64,000 nt of DNA. Origin: Geodermatophilus sp. YIM 151500. GTDB taxonomy: Bacteria; Actinomycetota; Actinomycetes; Mycobacteriales; Geodermatophilaceae. The notes below the pieces were generated by a model. The model did no database searches, was not told the origin of the DNA, and saw nothing but the letters and a program-made list of their open reading frames with translations. The stretch is from contig NZ_JAOVZT010000012.1 in the NCBI RefSeq assembly GCF_025716945.1, forward strand, positions 39,402 through 103,401, given 5' to 3'. A program made the position numbers and the translations under genes. Shown piece after piece: positions 27,004 through 36,144 of the stretch; positions within the stretch are counted from its first letter, which is position 1, and each line of letters opens with the position of its first letter.

Positions 27004-29149
27004 GGGGACGACGGACCCCGCCGGCCGGCGCCCCCGACGCCGCGGCCACCTCCGCGATGCGGCACAGATCGCCGCCGGCCGCCTCCACCCGGCGCACCCA
27101 GCCGGGCACCTCGTCCGCGGGCATCGGCCGGCCGAGCAGCCAGCCCTGAGCCAGGTCGCAGCCGGCCGCGCGGACCATCCGCAGGTGGTCGACGGTCTCG
27201 ACGCCCTCGGCCACGGAGCGGATGCCCAGCGTCCGGGTGAGCGCGACGATCGCGGCCAGCACCGCGCCGGTGTCGCCCGAGGCGGCGCGCTCGGCGGCGG
27301 CCAGCAGCGACCGGTCGATCTTCAACGTGCCGATCGGCAGCGCGAACAGCTGGGCCAGCGACGACCACCCGGTGCCGAAGTCATCGATGGCGATCCGCAC
27401 GCCGATACCGCGCAGCACGGTGAGCTGGTCCTCGGCGCGGGTCGGGTCCTCCGCGACGCTGGTCTCGGTCAGCTCCAGCACGAGCTGCTCGGGTGCCAGG
27501 CCCGAGTCGCGCAGGGCGAGGCGGACGTCGCGCACCAGCGTCTCGGTCGCGAAGTGGCGGGCGCTGACGTTGACCGACATGCGCAGGTCCATGCCCTCGG
27601 CGGCCCAGGCCGCGGCCTGCGCCGTGGTCTCCCGCAGCAGGCGCCGGGTGATCGGGATGACCTGACCGGTCTCCTCGGCCACCGACAGGAACGCGTCGGG
27701 CAGCAGCAGGCCGCGCTGCGGGTGCTGCCACCGGACCAGCGCCTCCAGCCCCTCGACCAGCCCGGTGTCCAGCCGCACCACCGGCTGGTAGTGGACGACG
27801 AGCTGGTCGATGGCGTCGTCGCGCAGGCGGGTGGCCACCTCCAGCCGCCACCGGGCCGCCTCGCGCAGCCCCGGTGAGAACAGGTGCACGCGGTCGCGGC
27901 CGGCGCTCTTGGCGGCGTACATCGCGGCGTCGGCGTCACCGAGCAGGGTCTGCGCGTCGTGCGTGCCGAGGTGGGCGACGGCCACGCCGATGCTGCTCGA
28001 CAGCGGGACGGACAGGCCCTCGGCGGGGAAGGGCAGCGCGAACGAGGACTGCAGGCGGAAGGCGAGGGCCGCGGCCTCTGCGGAGTCGCAATCCCTGGCC
28101 AGGACCAGGAACTGGTCGGCGCCCAGCCGGCCGACGGCGTCACCGGGACGGACCTGGTCGAGCAGCCGGGTGGCGACCTGGGCCAGCAGCACGTCGCCGA
28201 TGTGGTGGCCGAGGGAGTCGTTGATCGTCTTGAAGCCGTCGAGGTCGAGGTGGAGCAGGGCCGTGCTGTTGCGGCCGTCGCGCCGTCCGGCGGCCTCGTC
28301 GAGCGCGTCGTCGACCAGCCGCAGCATCCGCCGGCGGTTGGGCAGCCCGGTGAGCTCGTCGTGGCCCGCCTGCCACTGCAGCGCCTGCTCGCTGCGGACC
28401 CGCTCGGTGATGTCGGTGTGCGAGACGACCACCCGGTCGGAGCCCTCCACCCGGGAGGCCTGCAGCCGGAACCAGAACGTCGTCGTGCCGAAGCGGCCCT
28501 CGTAGTCGAGGTCGAACGTCCGATGGGCCCCGTCCGGGGTGCCCGCGAGCAGCCGGTGCAGGCCGGCGGTCAGGACGGCGTGGTCGTCGGGCGACAGGCC
28601 CAGGGCCATCGCCTCGAGGTAGTCGTCACCCAGTTGGCCGGGCTGCTTGCCCTCCCGGCGGAGCAGCTCGCCGTTGGCGTGCCAGGCGCGGTTGGCCGAC
28701 AGGATCCGCAGGTCGTGGTCGACCAGGACGGTCGGCGCCGGCAGCGCCTCGAGGACGCCGGCGAGCTCGTGCAGCGCGGCGGCGTGCCGCTCCTCGCGCC
28801 GCCGCCGCTCGTCGATGTCGCGGAAGAGGACCGAGATGCCGTTCGGGTCGGGGAACGCCCGCAGCTCGTACCAGCGCTGCTGGTGGCTGTGCAGGTGCTC
28901 GAAGACGCGCGGCTCGCCGTGGCGCACGACCTGGGCGAGCCGGCGCGCGAGCGACCGGCCCGCAGCCGTGGGGAAGCACTCGAGAAGGGTGCGGCCCAGC
29001 ATGTCCTCGGCGCGGCGGTCGAGGAGCCGCTCGGCGGAGGCGTTGAGGTAGGTGAAGCGCCAGGAGCGGTCGAGGTGCGCGACGGCGTCGGGTACCGCGG
29101 CCAGCGGATCGGGCTGCGCCGACCGCGCCCCGTGCTCGTCTGGGTGCAC
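26993..29149 (-). CDS. PAS-GGDEF-EAL cyclic di-GMP phosphodiesterase
   Basis: The 718-residue protein has two PAS domains (about 10-115 and 125-255), a GGDEF domain (about 260-425) and an EAL domain (about 440-690). The GGDEF site is degenerate, reading RLGADQF, so cyclase activity is unlikely. The EAL domain keeps EALVRW, NVSARHF, ELTET, DDFGTGWSSL and AEGVET, so it should hydrolyse c-di-GMP to pGpG. There are no membrane segments; PAS domains would provide sensing. It heads the c-di-GMP block with the NYN and PilZ genes. Confidence 0.92.
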   Translation of the reverse strand: MHPDEHGARSAQPDPLAAVPDAVAHLDRSWRFTYLNASAERLLDRRAEDMLGRTLLECFPTAAGRSLARRLAQVVRHGEPRVFEHLHSHQQRWYELRAFPDPNGISVLFRDIDERRRREERHAAALHELAGVLEALPAPTVLVDHDLRILSANRAWHANGELLRREGKQPGQLGDDYLEAMALGLSPDDHAVLTAGLHRLLAGTPDGAHRTFDLDYEGRFGTTTFWFRLQASRVEGSDRVVVSHTDITERVRSEQALQWQAGHDELTGLPNRRRMLRLVDDALDEAAGRRDGRNSTALLHLDLDGFKTINDSLGHHIGDVLLAQVATRLLDQVRPGDAVGRLGADQFLVLARDCDSAEAAALAFRLQSSFALPFPAEGLSVPLSSSIGVAVAHLGTHDAQTLLGDADAAMYAAKSAGRDRVHLFSPGLREAARWRLEVATRLRDDAIDQLVVHYQPVVRLDTGLVEGLEALVRWQHPQRGLLLPDAFLSVAEETGQVIPITRRLLRETTAQAAAWAAEGMDLRMSVNVSARHFATETLVRDVRLALRDSGLAPEQLVLELTETSVAEDPTRAEDQLTVLRGIGVRIAIDDFGTGWSSLAQLFALPIGTLKIDRSLLAAAERAASGDTGAVLAAIVALTRTLGIRSVAEGVETVDHLRMVRAAGCDLAQGWLLGRPMPADEVPGWVRRVEAAGGDLCRIAEVAAASGAPAGGVRRPHGR

Positions 29150-29355
29150 TCTGCCCGCTCTCCGTCCCCTGCGTGCGGATCACCGGTTCGCGACGTGACT
29201 CACGGCACGCGGGCACCCGCTACGCCGACGGCGACCCGCACCCGAACCGGTGCTCAGGGTAGTAGCCCGGACCGGCTCGCACGCCACCGTGACGACGGTC
29301 GCGTCCGACGCCGCAGGTCACGCCGCCGCCGCTGTCCGCCCGTCGGGGACGTCGA

Positions 29356-29769
29356 TCAGCGTGCTGGCGGCGCGGGGAGGTCGGCGGTCACCAGGCGGCG
29401 CAGCGCGAGCCGGGCGAGCGGCGCGTAGGTGACGACCAGCGGGGCGGGCCCGGTGATGCGCAGACCCGTCGTCGTGCCGCCGTCCGGACCGGGCGCCACC
29501 CAGTGCACCAGCCGCAGCCGCACCGGGCCGACGTCCACCTGCCAGGACCACCGGCGGTCGGTCTCGTCGACGGTCGCCACGACGAAGGGCACCGCCAGGC
29601 CGAGCGGGCCGCGCACCCGCCCCCCGGCTCCGGCGCGGAGCCGGGCGGCCGGCGTGTCCACGCCGGTGATCTGCGGCGACCACTGCGGCCAGCGCGCCGG
29701 GACGGCGTAGCGCTCCCACACCTCGGCGGGGTCGACCGGCCCGGTTGCGTGCAGCGTCACGGTCGTCAC
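29356..29769 (-). CDS. SRPBCC family protein
   Basis: From the GTG at 29769 the protein has 137 residues with the START-like SRPBCC fold pattern: an N-terminal strand and helix (PVDPAEVWERYAVPARWPQWSP), alternating strands, and a C-terminal helix (LARLALRRLVTADL). Such proteins bind hydrophobic ligands or act as cyclases. No function can be assigned. An in-frame ATG at 29802 adds 11 residues that do not look conserved. The 206 bases between it and the GGDEF-EAL start hold nothing I can name. Confidence 0.75.
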   Translation of the reverse strand: MTTVTLHATGPVDPAEVWERYAVPARWPQWSPQITGVDTPAARLRAGAGGRVRGPLGLAVPFVVATVDETDRRWSWQVDVGPVRLRLVHWVAPGPDGGTTTGLRITGPAPLVVTYAPLARLALRRLVTADLPAPPAR

Positions 29770-29829
29770 GCATCCTGCGTGCCCGCGCCGCGGGTCGGGC
29801 ACACCCGCCGGCCGGCCCCCGGTCCGGGG

Positions 29830-31113
29830 TCAGGCCACCGGGCCGCCGAGGAGCAGCTGGCGGAGCAGGTGCAGGGCGAGCGTGACGGACCGGTCCCGCA
29901 CCGTCGTCCGCGACCCGGGCAGGACGACGGCGCGCGACTGCCGCCCGTCCGGACCCGCCGCGCACAGGTGCACCGTGCCGACCGGCTTGGCCGGTGACCC
30001 GCCGCCGGGCCCGGCGATGCCGGTGATGCCCACGCCGAGGTCGGCGCCGAACCGGTCGCGCGCGCCCTCGGCCAGGGCGACCGCGACCTCCGCGCTGACC
30101 GCCCCGTGCGCGACGAGCAGGTCGGCCCCGACCCCGACGACCTGCTCCTTGGCCGAATCGGCGTAGACGACCGCGCCGCCGAGCACGTAGGCCGACGACC
30201 CCGCCCGCTCGGTGAGGCGGGCGGCGAGCAGGCCGCCGGTGCACGACTCGGCGGTGGCGACGGTCAGCCCGCGCTCGGCCAGCGCTCCGGCGACCAGGTC
30301 GTCGACGGTCGGGCCGGCGGAGAACAGCGTGTCGCCGAAGCTGCCGCGCAGCAGCGCCGCGAGGCCGTCGTAGGCCCGCTGCCGCTCGGCCGGGAAGCGC
30401 GTCACGATCTCCAGTTCGCCGTCGCGCAGGCAGGTGGTGATCTCCAACCCGGCCAGCTCGGCGTCGTGCTCGCGCAGCACCGCGGCCAGCTGGCTCTCCA
30501 GCGTCCCCCACAGCCGCACCGTCTCCTGGCGCAGCTCGGCCCCGCCGGCGAGCACCCGCGCCACGACGTCCGTGGCCAGCGCGGCCGGCCACATGCCCCG
30601 CAGCTCGGCCGGCGGCCCGGGCAGCACGAGCACCGGCGGACCGGCGCGGCCCTCGACCGGGGGGACGACGAGTCCCGGCGCGGTGCCGACCGGCTCGAGC
30701 ACGGTCGCCCCGATGGGCACCCGCGCCTGCTTGCGCACCCCGGCAGCGGTCGCCACGGGGTCGGCCCGCCAGCCCCGGCGGGCCATGAGCCGCTCCACGA
30801 TCGCCCCGATCCGCTCCTCCAACGCGGGGTCGACGGCGGACGGACGCCCCTGGAAGTCGCCGACCAGCTCGGCGGTGAGGTCGTCGGCCGTGGGACCCAG
30901 CCCCCCGGTGGTGACGACCAGGTCGAGGCCGGCCCCGGTCAGGAAGGCGAGGGCGGCACGCAGGTCGTCCGGGCGGTCGCCGACGACCACCACGTGGCCG
31001 ACGTCGACACCGCGGAGGCGCAGCTCCTCGGCCAGCCACGGGCCGTTGCGGTCGGCGACCCGACCGGTGAGGACCTCGGTCCCGGTGACGACGATGCCGG
31101 CGCGCGTGCCCAC
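29830..31113 (-). CDS. cinA: CinA-family nicotinamide-nucleotide amidohydrolase
   Basis: The GTG at 31113 gives 427 residues. The N-terminal domain is MoCF-like (TGTEVLTGRVADRNG, TTGGLGPTADD), and the C-terminal domain is the NMN deamidase (AESCTGGLLAARLTE, VVYADSAKEQVVGV, GITGIAGPGGGSPAKPVGTV). The C-terminal domain turns NMN into nicotinate mononucleotide in pyridine nucleotide salvage; the N-terminal domain may act as an ADP-ribose pyrophosphatase. Both domains look intact. It is divergent from the proline-rich membrane protein gene. Confidence 0.92.
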   Translation of the reverse strand: MGTRAGIVVTGTEVLTGRVADRNGPWLAEELRLRGVDVGHVVVVGDRPDDLRAALAFLTGAGLDLVVTTGGLGPTADDLTAELVGDFQGRPSAVDPALEERIGAIVERLMARRGWRADPVATAAGVRKQARVPIGATVLEPVGTAPGLVVPPVEGRAGPPVLVLPGPPAELRGMWPAALATDVVARVLAGGAELRQETVRLWGTLESQLAAVLREHDAELAGLEITTCLRDGELEIVTRFPAERQRAYDGLAALLRGSFGDTLFSAGPTVDDLVAGALAERGLTVATAESCTGGLLAARLTERAGSSAYVLGGAVVYADSAKEQVVGVGADLLVAHGAVSAEVAVALAEGARDRFGADLGVGITGIAGPGGGSPAKPVGTVHLCAAGPDGRQSRAVVLPGSRTTVRDRSVTLALHLLRQLLLGGPVA

Positions 31114-31257
31114 CCGCCCGACCCTAGGTGGGTGCCACCCGTCCGGGCAGGTCGGACGCGGACGGGCCGGCGCCTCCCCGCTGGCCGGCCACCGCGCGGC
31201 TACGGTGCAGGCGGAGAGGTCCGCACCCGCGGACCCCGAGCGCCGCGAGGAGGCCCC

Positions 31258-32193
31258 GTGAGTGCGCCGTCCGATCCCCAGCAGCCCGCCGGGTCCGGGC
31301 AGCCCTCCACGCAGGAGATCCCGATCGCCCAGCCGACGGGCGAGCAGCGCCCGGCCGCCGCCCCTCCGCCGCCGGCCGGCCAGCCGGTGCCGGGCCAGCC
31401 CGTGCCGGGCCAGCCGGTGCCGGGCCAGCCCGTGCCGGGCCCGACCGTGAACCCGGGTCAGACGGCACCGGCCGGCCTCGGCGGGCCGGCCGGGCCGCAC
31501 GCAGCGACGAGACCCGGAGCGCCGTCCGAGCACCCCGAGGTCCCCCTGGTCGCACCTCCGCCGCTGCCCCCACCCCCGACGGGCAGCACCGCGTCCGGGG
31601 CCCGCCCTCCGCTGCCGCCGGCACCCGGGCAGGCGACCCCGTCGGCGCCGCAGCCGCCGTCCTGGCCCGACACGCTGGTCGACCGTCCGCAGCCCGGGGG
31701 TCGGCACGACGACCCGTCGCGGACCACCGACTTCGTTCCCGGCCTGGGAAGCGGCGCGACGCCGAAGCCGCCGCGCGCCCGCCGCAGACTTCGCGTCCCG
31801 GGTGACCGCGGGATGCTGGCGGCGGTGGGGCTGGCCGCGCTGTCGGTGGTGCTGCTGCTCGGCGGCCTGTCCACCGGCGCCGTCGACCTCTGGACGCTCG
31901 CGCCGCTGTGGTCGGCGTTCGCCACGCTGACCGCGGTCATCGGACTGCTGACGCTGGTCGCGGGTGTCGCCGGCGGCGACGGCGCGCGGTCGGCGACGGC
32001 CGTCCGCGGTGTCGCGGCGGGCGTGGCGGGACTGGCGATCTTCTGGCTGCTGGTCGTGCTGCCCGTCGTCGCGAGCAACGCCGGTTTCCTGTGCACGATG
32101 GCGCTGCTCTGCCTGGGCGGGGCGCTGTGGCTCGGCCGCCGCCGGGACACCGGCGCCCCCTCCGGGCCGGGAGGGCCCGCGGCCGGCGGCTGA
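31258..32193 (+). CDS. proline-rich membrane protein, hypothetical
   Basis: From the GTG at 31258, after GAGGAGG, the protein has 311 residues. The first 180 are a disordered Pro/Gly/Ala-rich cytoplasmic region containing four PVPGQ-type pentapeptides. The C-terminal 125 residues hold four membrane segments, the first near AAVGLAALSVVLLLGGL. This layout is common in actinobacterial membrane proteins of unknown function. It lies convergent to a Ser/Thr kinase gene; such disordered tails are often kinase substrates, but that is inference. Confidence 0.7.
   Translation: MSAPSDPQQPAGSGQPSTQEIPIAQPTGEQRPAAAPPPPAGQPVPGQPVPGQPVPGQPVPGPTVNPGQTAPAGLGGPAGPHAATRPGAPSEHPEVPLVAPPPLPPPPTGSTASGARPPLPPAPGQATPSAPQPPSWPDTLVDRPQPGGRHDDPSRTTDFVPGLGSGATPKPPRARRRLRVPGDRGMLAAVGLAALSVVLLLGGLSTGAVDLWTLAPLWSAFATLTAVIGLLTLVAGVAGGDGARSATAVRGVAAGVAGLAIFWLLVVLPVVASNAGFLCTMALLCLGGALWLGRRRDTGAPSGPGGPAAGG
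31384..31443 (+). repeat. four tandem 15-base units
   Basis: Units 31384-31398, 31399-31413, 31414-31428 and 31429-31443 follow the pattern C(C/G)(G/C)GTGCCGGGCCAG and encode repeated PVPGQ pentapeptides. Units one and three match, as do two and nearly four, suggesting duplication of a 30-base pair. Confidence 0.85.
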
Positions 32194-32238
32194 CCGGCCG
32201 GCGGCGCAGGTCGCCGCCCGGTCCCTCCGCGCCCGGTG

Positions 32239-34065
32239 CTACGCCCCCGCAGGAGCGGTGCCGGTCCCGGCCGGCGTGCCGCCGGTCACCGCCGGGCTCC
32301 CGCCCGGCCCGCCGGTGCGCCCCGGACCGGTGGCGCCAGCGCTGCCCGTCGGCTCCTCGGCGCCGAGCGACGCAGTGGGCTCGTTCGCGTCCGCCGGCTC
32401 CGTCGCGATCGCGTCCGCCGGGTCCGTCGCGGTCCCGCCCGCCGGCGCGGTCGTGGTCGGGTCGGTCGGCTCGGTGGCGGTCCCGTCCGTCGGCTCGGGC
32501 GCAGTGGGGTCGGTCGACTCGGTCGGCTCCGTGGGTTCGGTCGGGTCCGTCGGCCCGGTGGTCCCGGACGGGTCGGTGGTCCCGGACGGGTCGGTGGTCC
32601 CGTCGGGTTCCGTCGGCGGAGCCGGATCCGTGGGGATGCCGGCGGACGGCGTCGGCTCGGGCGTCGGCTCGGGGGCGTCCTCGGACACCTGTTCGGGAGC
32701 CGGTGCGGCCGGTGGATCGGGCTCCGGAGCCGGCGGGGGTGCGGGGTCACCGGCCGGCTCCGGCACGGTCGGCGGAGGGCCGGCCGGCGGGACCGCGAAG
32801 CGGACGACGACCCGGTCGCCGGGGACGAGCGGGGTCCCGGCCGGGTCGACGGCGGTGACGGTGCCGGGCTGCGCGGTGGCCGAGACCTCCTCCTCGCGCT
32901 GCACGGCGAGCCCGCGGGCGGCCAGCTGCACGGCGACGTCGTCGACCGGGCGGCCGACGTAGTCCTCGGCGACCAGCACGACGGCCACGCCGTCGCGCTG
33001 CTCGGCTGCGACGGCCGTCGAGTCGGGGACGTCCCCGGTGACCGCCTGCACCACCCCGGTGGCCAGGCCCGCCCCGGCGAGCACGCCGAGGACGCCGAGC
33101 GCGACGGGCACCCTCCGCCGGGCCCGCCGCGCGGGGGGCCGGGCGGACCGCGGGCCGCCGACGCCCTCCCCGCGTCCGGCCGCCGCGGCGGTGACCGCGA
33201 CCGTGTCGGGGACGTCGCCGATCGGGCGGCCCGCCCGGACGTCCTCGACGGCCGCGGCGAAGGCCGCGCCGTCGGCCATCCGCGCACGGGGGTCCTTGGC
33301 CAGCGCGCGGCGCACCAGGCGCCGCACCCGGTCGGGGAGGTCGCCGGGCAGCGGCTCGGGCTCGTCGCGCACCTGCTTGAGCGCGATGGTCACCGCGTTG
33401 TCGCCGTCGAACGCCGGATGCCCGGTGAGGCACTCGTAGCCGATCAGCCCGAGCGCGTACACGTCGCTGGCCGGGGTGGCGTGCCGACCCTCGGCCTGCT
33501 CGGGCGAGAGGTACTGCGGGGTGCCGATCACCTGGCCGGTGCGGGTGAGCGCGACGCTGCGGGCCGACCAGGCGATGCCGAAGTCGGTGATCTTCACGTC
33601 GCCGTCGCGGGTCACCAGGATGTTGCCGGGCTTGACGTCGCGGTGCACCATCCCGGCGCGGTGCGCCTGGGCCAGGGCGGCTGCGGTCTGCGAGAGCAGC
33701 GAGAGCGTGGTCGCGGTGTCCAGCCGACCCTCCCGGCGGAGCAGGTCCGACAGCGGCTCACCGTCGACCAGCTCCATCACCAGGTAGGCGAGCGTCTCCC
33801 CGCTGCCGTCGGCGGCGGGCACCTCGCCGTAGTCGTAGACGGCGGCGATGTGCGGGTGGCTAAGCGCGGCGGCGTTCTGCGCCTCGGCGCGGAACCGGGC
33901 CAGGAAGGTCCCGTCGCCGGTGTACTCGCTGCGGAGGACCTTGACCGCGACGGACCGGCCGAGCAGCGCGTCGCGGGCGCGCCACACCTGCCCCATGCCA
34001 CCGGCGGCGATGAGCCCGACGAGCTCGTACCGGTCGCCCAGGCGGCGTCCTCCGGGTTCGACCAC
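32239..34065 (-). CDS. serine/threonine protein kinase with one PASTA domain
   Basis: From the GTG at 34065, with GAGGAG nine bases before it, the protein has 608 residues. The kinase domain occupies about 10-275 with the glycine loop AAGGMGQVW, K42, HRDVKPGN and DFGIAW. A single membrane segment lies near 318-341, then one PASTA-like domain (about 355-415) and a long extracellular Thr/Glu/Pro tail of nearly 190 residues. PASTA domains bind muropeptides or lipid II. It is a paralogue of the kinase at 62193-63983, but stands alone and is divergent from an enoyl-CoA hydratase gene. Confidence 0.92.
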   Translation of the reverse strand: MVEPGGRRLGDRYELVGLIAAGGMGQVWRARDALLGRSVAVKVLRSEYTGDGTFLARFRAEAQNAAALSHPHIAAVYDYGEVPAADGSGETLAYLVMELVDGEPLSDLLRREGRLDTATTLSLLSQTAAALAQAHRAGMVHRDVKPGNILVTRDGDVKITDFGIAWSARSVALTRTGQVIGTPQYLSPEQAEGRHATPASDVYALGLIGYECLTGHPAFDGDNAVTIALKQVRDEPEPLPGDLPDRVRRLVRRALAKDPRARMADGAAFAAAVEDVRAGRPIGDVPDTVAVTAAAAGRGEGVGGPRSARPPARRARRRVPVALGVLGVLAGAGLATGVVQAVTGDVPDSTAVAAEQRDGVAVVLVAEDYVGRPVDDVAVQLAARGLAVQREEEVSATAQPGTVTAVDPAGTPLVPGDRVVVRFAVPPAGPPPTVPEPAGDPAPPPAPEPDPPAAPAPEQVSEDAPEPTPEPTPSAGIPTDPAPPTEPDGTTDPSGTTDPSGTTGPTDPTEPTEPTESTDPTAPEPTDGTATEPTDPTTTAPAGGTATDPADAIATEPADANEPTASLGAEEPTGSAGATGPGRTGGPGGSPAVTGGTPAGTGTAPAGA

Positions 34066-34288
34066 GGGGGCGGCTCCTCGGGCAGTGGGCTCGGGCGGCC
34101 GGGCCGCTCCCGGGCCGCCCGGGGGAACCCTCTGATGGACTCCCACCAACGGTTGTCCACATCCGGCTCCGGATACACATCGATCCGGGGCGCCGGCACC
34201 GCCCGGCCCCGCCGGATCAAGAGCACGGGCATGGCAAGGTGGCCGACGGCCGGGCCCGGCGGCGGTCCGGCGGAGAGGCGGGACGACG

Positions 34289-35080
34289 ATGTCCGAGACC
34301 ACGACCGGCGAGCTCGTCACGCGGGACGACGCGGCCGGTGTCGCGACCCTGACCCTGCAGCGCCCGGGGCTCTCGCACGCGTCGCGGCGCGAGCTGCTCG
34401 ACCGGGTGCGGGAGGTGGCGGAGGACGACGCCGTCCGCGCCGTGCTGCTGACCGGCACGGGGCGGGCGTTCTGCGTCGGCCAGGACCTCGCCGAGCACGT
34501 CGCGGAGCTGCGCGCCGGCGGAGGCGACGCGCTGTCGGTGGTGGAGGAGGAGTACAACCCCCTGGTCCTCGCGCTGGCCGACCTGCGGGTGCCCGTGGTG
34601 GTGGGCATCAACGGAGCGTGCGCCGGCGCCGGGCTGGGGCTGGCCCTCGCCGGCGACCTCCGGGTCGCCGCGGCGGGCGCGAAGTTCACCACGGCGTTCA
34701 CCGGGGTGGGGCTCGGCAGCGACTCCGCGCTGGCGTACCGGCTGGTCCACGCGGTCGGCGCCTCACGGGCGGCCGAACTGCTGCTGCTGCCCGAGCCCTT
34801 CCCGGCCGAGACGGCGGCGGCGTGGGGGCTCGTGCACCGGGTGGTCGCCCCGGAGCAGGTGCTGGCCGAGGCGGAAGCGCTCGCCGCGCGGCTCGCGGCC
34901 GGTCCGACCGCCGCTCACCGGGCGGTCAAGACCGTGCTGGCGGCCGCGGCGACCGACTCGCTGCGGGAGACCCTGGCGCGCGAGGCGCGGCTGCAGACCG
35001 AGCTGGGTCGCACGGCCGACCACCGGGAGGCGGTGGAGGCCTTCGTGGCCAAGCGGGCGCCGTCCTTCGTCGGCGGGTGA
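34289..35080 (+). CDS. enoyl-CoA hydratase/isomerase family protein
   Basis: The 263-residue crotonase-fold protein shows the first oxyanion loop GRAFCVGQDLAEH and the second, NGACAGAGLGLALAGDLRVAA. The aspartate after VGQ and the GSDSALAYRL segment resemble PaaG/PaaB-type hydratase-isomerases of phenylacetate degradation, but no paa genes are adjacent. The ATG is well placed after GGAGAGGCGGG. The 223 bases shared with the divergent kinase gene must hold both promoters. Confidence 0.88.
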   Translation: MSETTTGELVTRDDAAGVATLTLQRPGLSHASRRELLDRVREVAEDDAVRAVLLTGTGRAFCVGQDLAEHVAELRAGGGDALSVVEEEYNPLVLALADLRVPVVVGINGACAGAGLGLALAGDLRVAAAGAKFTTAFTGVGLGSDSALAYRLVHAVGASRAAELLLLPEPFPAETAAAWGLVHRVVAPEQVLAEAEALAARLAAGPTAAHRAVKTVLAAAATDSLRETLAREARLQTELGRTADHREAVEAFVAKRAPSFVGG

Positions 35081-35119
35081 CCGTCCGGCGCCGGCGGGCC
35101 GGCGTCCGGTAGCAGGTCA

Positions 35120-35156
35120 CCTGCCGCCGGGGCGTCCCCCACGTCCCGGCGGCAGG
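35120..35156. terminator. bidirectional hairpin terminator
   Basis: Perfect 12-base arms at 35120-35131 (CCTGCCGCCGGG) and 35145-35156 enclose a 13-base loop. The hairpin lies between the convergent enoyl-CoA hydratase gene and the 75-residue protein gene. It lacks the loop sequence of the three-copy hairpin family. Confidence 0.75.
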
Positions 35157-35159
35157 GGG

Positions 35160-35387
35160 TCAGCGGGCCAGCGTGCTGCAGGCCGGGCAGACGTCGCGGG
35201 CGACGACCGGCCACTGCTGCTCGGTGCTGATCCGGGCGAGCGAGCCGCACACGGTGAGCTCGCAGGCGCCGTCGACCTCCGACGGCGGGCGGTGCACCTC
35301 GACCGCGTGCCACAGCGCGGTCGTCGGGCCGTGGGCCCGGCTGCGTGCGGCGGCGAAGACGAGGGCGGGGGCGGTCGGAGCGGTCAT
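35160..35387 (-). CDS. small conserved protein with cysteine pairs
   Basis: The 75-residue protein begins at an ATG and has strongly coding third positions. It contains WHAVEVHRPP, two separated cysteines (CELTVC) and a C-terminal CPAC. This resembles short actinobacterial proteins that end in a possible zinc-binding CxxC, all of unknown function. It is divergent from the metallo-hydrolase gene over 88 bases. Confidence 0.6.
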   Translation of the reverse strand: MTAPTAPALVFAAARSRAHGPTTALWHAVEVHRPPSEVDGACELTVCGSLARISTEQQWPVVARDVCPACSTLAR

Positions 35388-35475
35388 GCCCCAACGGTCG
35401 GCACGGGCGGACCGGCGCCTGACGGTCCCGGGAACCGGACTCACCCGGAAGGGGGGATCCCGGCAGGATGGGCCC

Positions 35476-36114
35476 ATGGAGCTCCAGAAGCACGGGCACG
35501 CGTGCGTCACGCTCGGCAAGGACGAGCGACGGCTCGTCGTCGACCCGGGCGCGTTCACCAACCCGGCCGCCCTGTCCGGCGCGGACGCCGTCCTCGTCAC
35601 GCACGAGCACCCGGACCACTTCGAGCCCGAACGGCTGCGCAAGGCCCTGGACGCCGATCCCGCGCTCGAGGTCTGGACGAACCGGTCCGTGGCCGAGCGC
35701 CTGGAGGGGTTGGGCAACCGGGTGCACGTCGTCGGTCACGGCGACGCGGTGGAGATCGCCGGGTTCGACGTGCACGTGCACGGGGAACTGCACGCCGAGA
35801 TCCACCCCGACATCCCGCGGATCCTCAACGTCGGCTTCCTGGTCGACGAGACGGTGTTCCACCCCGGCGACGCGCTGACCGTGCCGGACGAGCCGGTGGC
35901 CACGCTGCTGGTGCCGATGCACGCCCCCTGGTCGCGGACCGCCGACGTCATCGACTTCGTGCGGGCGGTGCAGGCCGACCAGGCGTACGCGGTGCACGAC
36001 GGGCTGCTCAACGACACCGGTCTCGGCGTCGTCGGCGGCCTGCTGGGCGAGCGCGGGCCCGGCACGCCCACGCCGTTCAGCCGGCTGGCCCCCGGGGAGT
36101 CCGTCGAGCTGTGA
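35476..36114 (+). CDS. MBL-fold metallo-hydrolase
   Basis: The 212-residue protein has the metallo-beta-lactamase metal site THEHPDHF plus downstream histidines in HGELHAEIH and VFHPGDAL, and it matches the UlaG-like subset of the fold (MELQKHGHACVTL). Substrates of such proteins are usually cyclic or phosphodiester bonds and cannot be predicted here. The start ATG is clear. It converges with the GlsB-like gene 30 bases downstream. Confidence 0.85.
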   Translation: MELQKHGHACVTLGKDERRLVVDPGAFTNPAALSGADAVLVTHEHPDHFEPERLRKALDADPALEVWTNRSVAERLEGLGNRVHVVGHGDAVEIAGFDVHVHGELHAEIHPDIPRILNVGFLVDETVFHPGDALTVPDEPVATLLVPMHAPWSRTADVIDFVRAVQADQAYAVHDGLLNDTGLGVVGGLLGERGPGTPTPFSRLAPGESVEL

Positions 36115-36144
36115 GGGCTCCCCGGGGCAGCCGGGCGCCGGACG

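Noticed and set aside
32681-32696. A SOS-box-like TCGGACACCTGTTCGG
   Set aside because: It lies inside the coding region for the extracellular tail of the kinase, not near a start codon, and the first half-site does not match.
34155-34177. TTGTCC and TACACA as a sigma-70 promoter for the enoyl-CoA hydratase gene
   Set aside because: The spacing is 15 bases and it is over 100 bases from the start. The match is too weak to call, although the region must contain divergent promoters.
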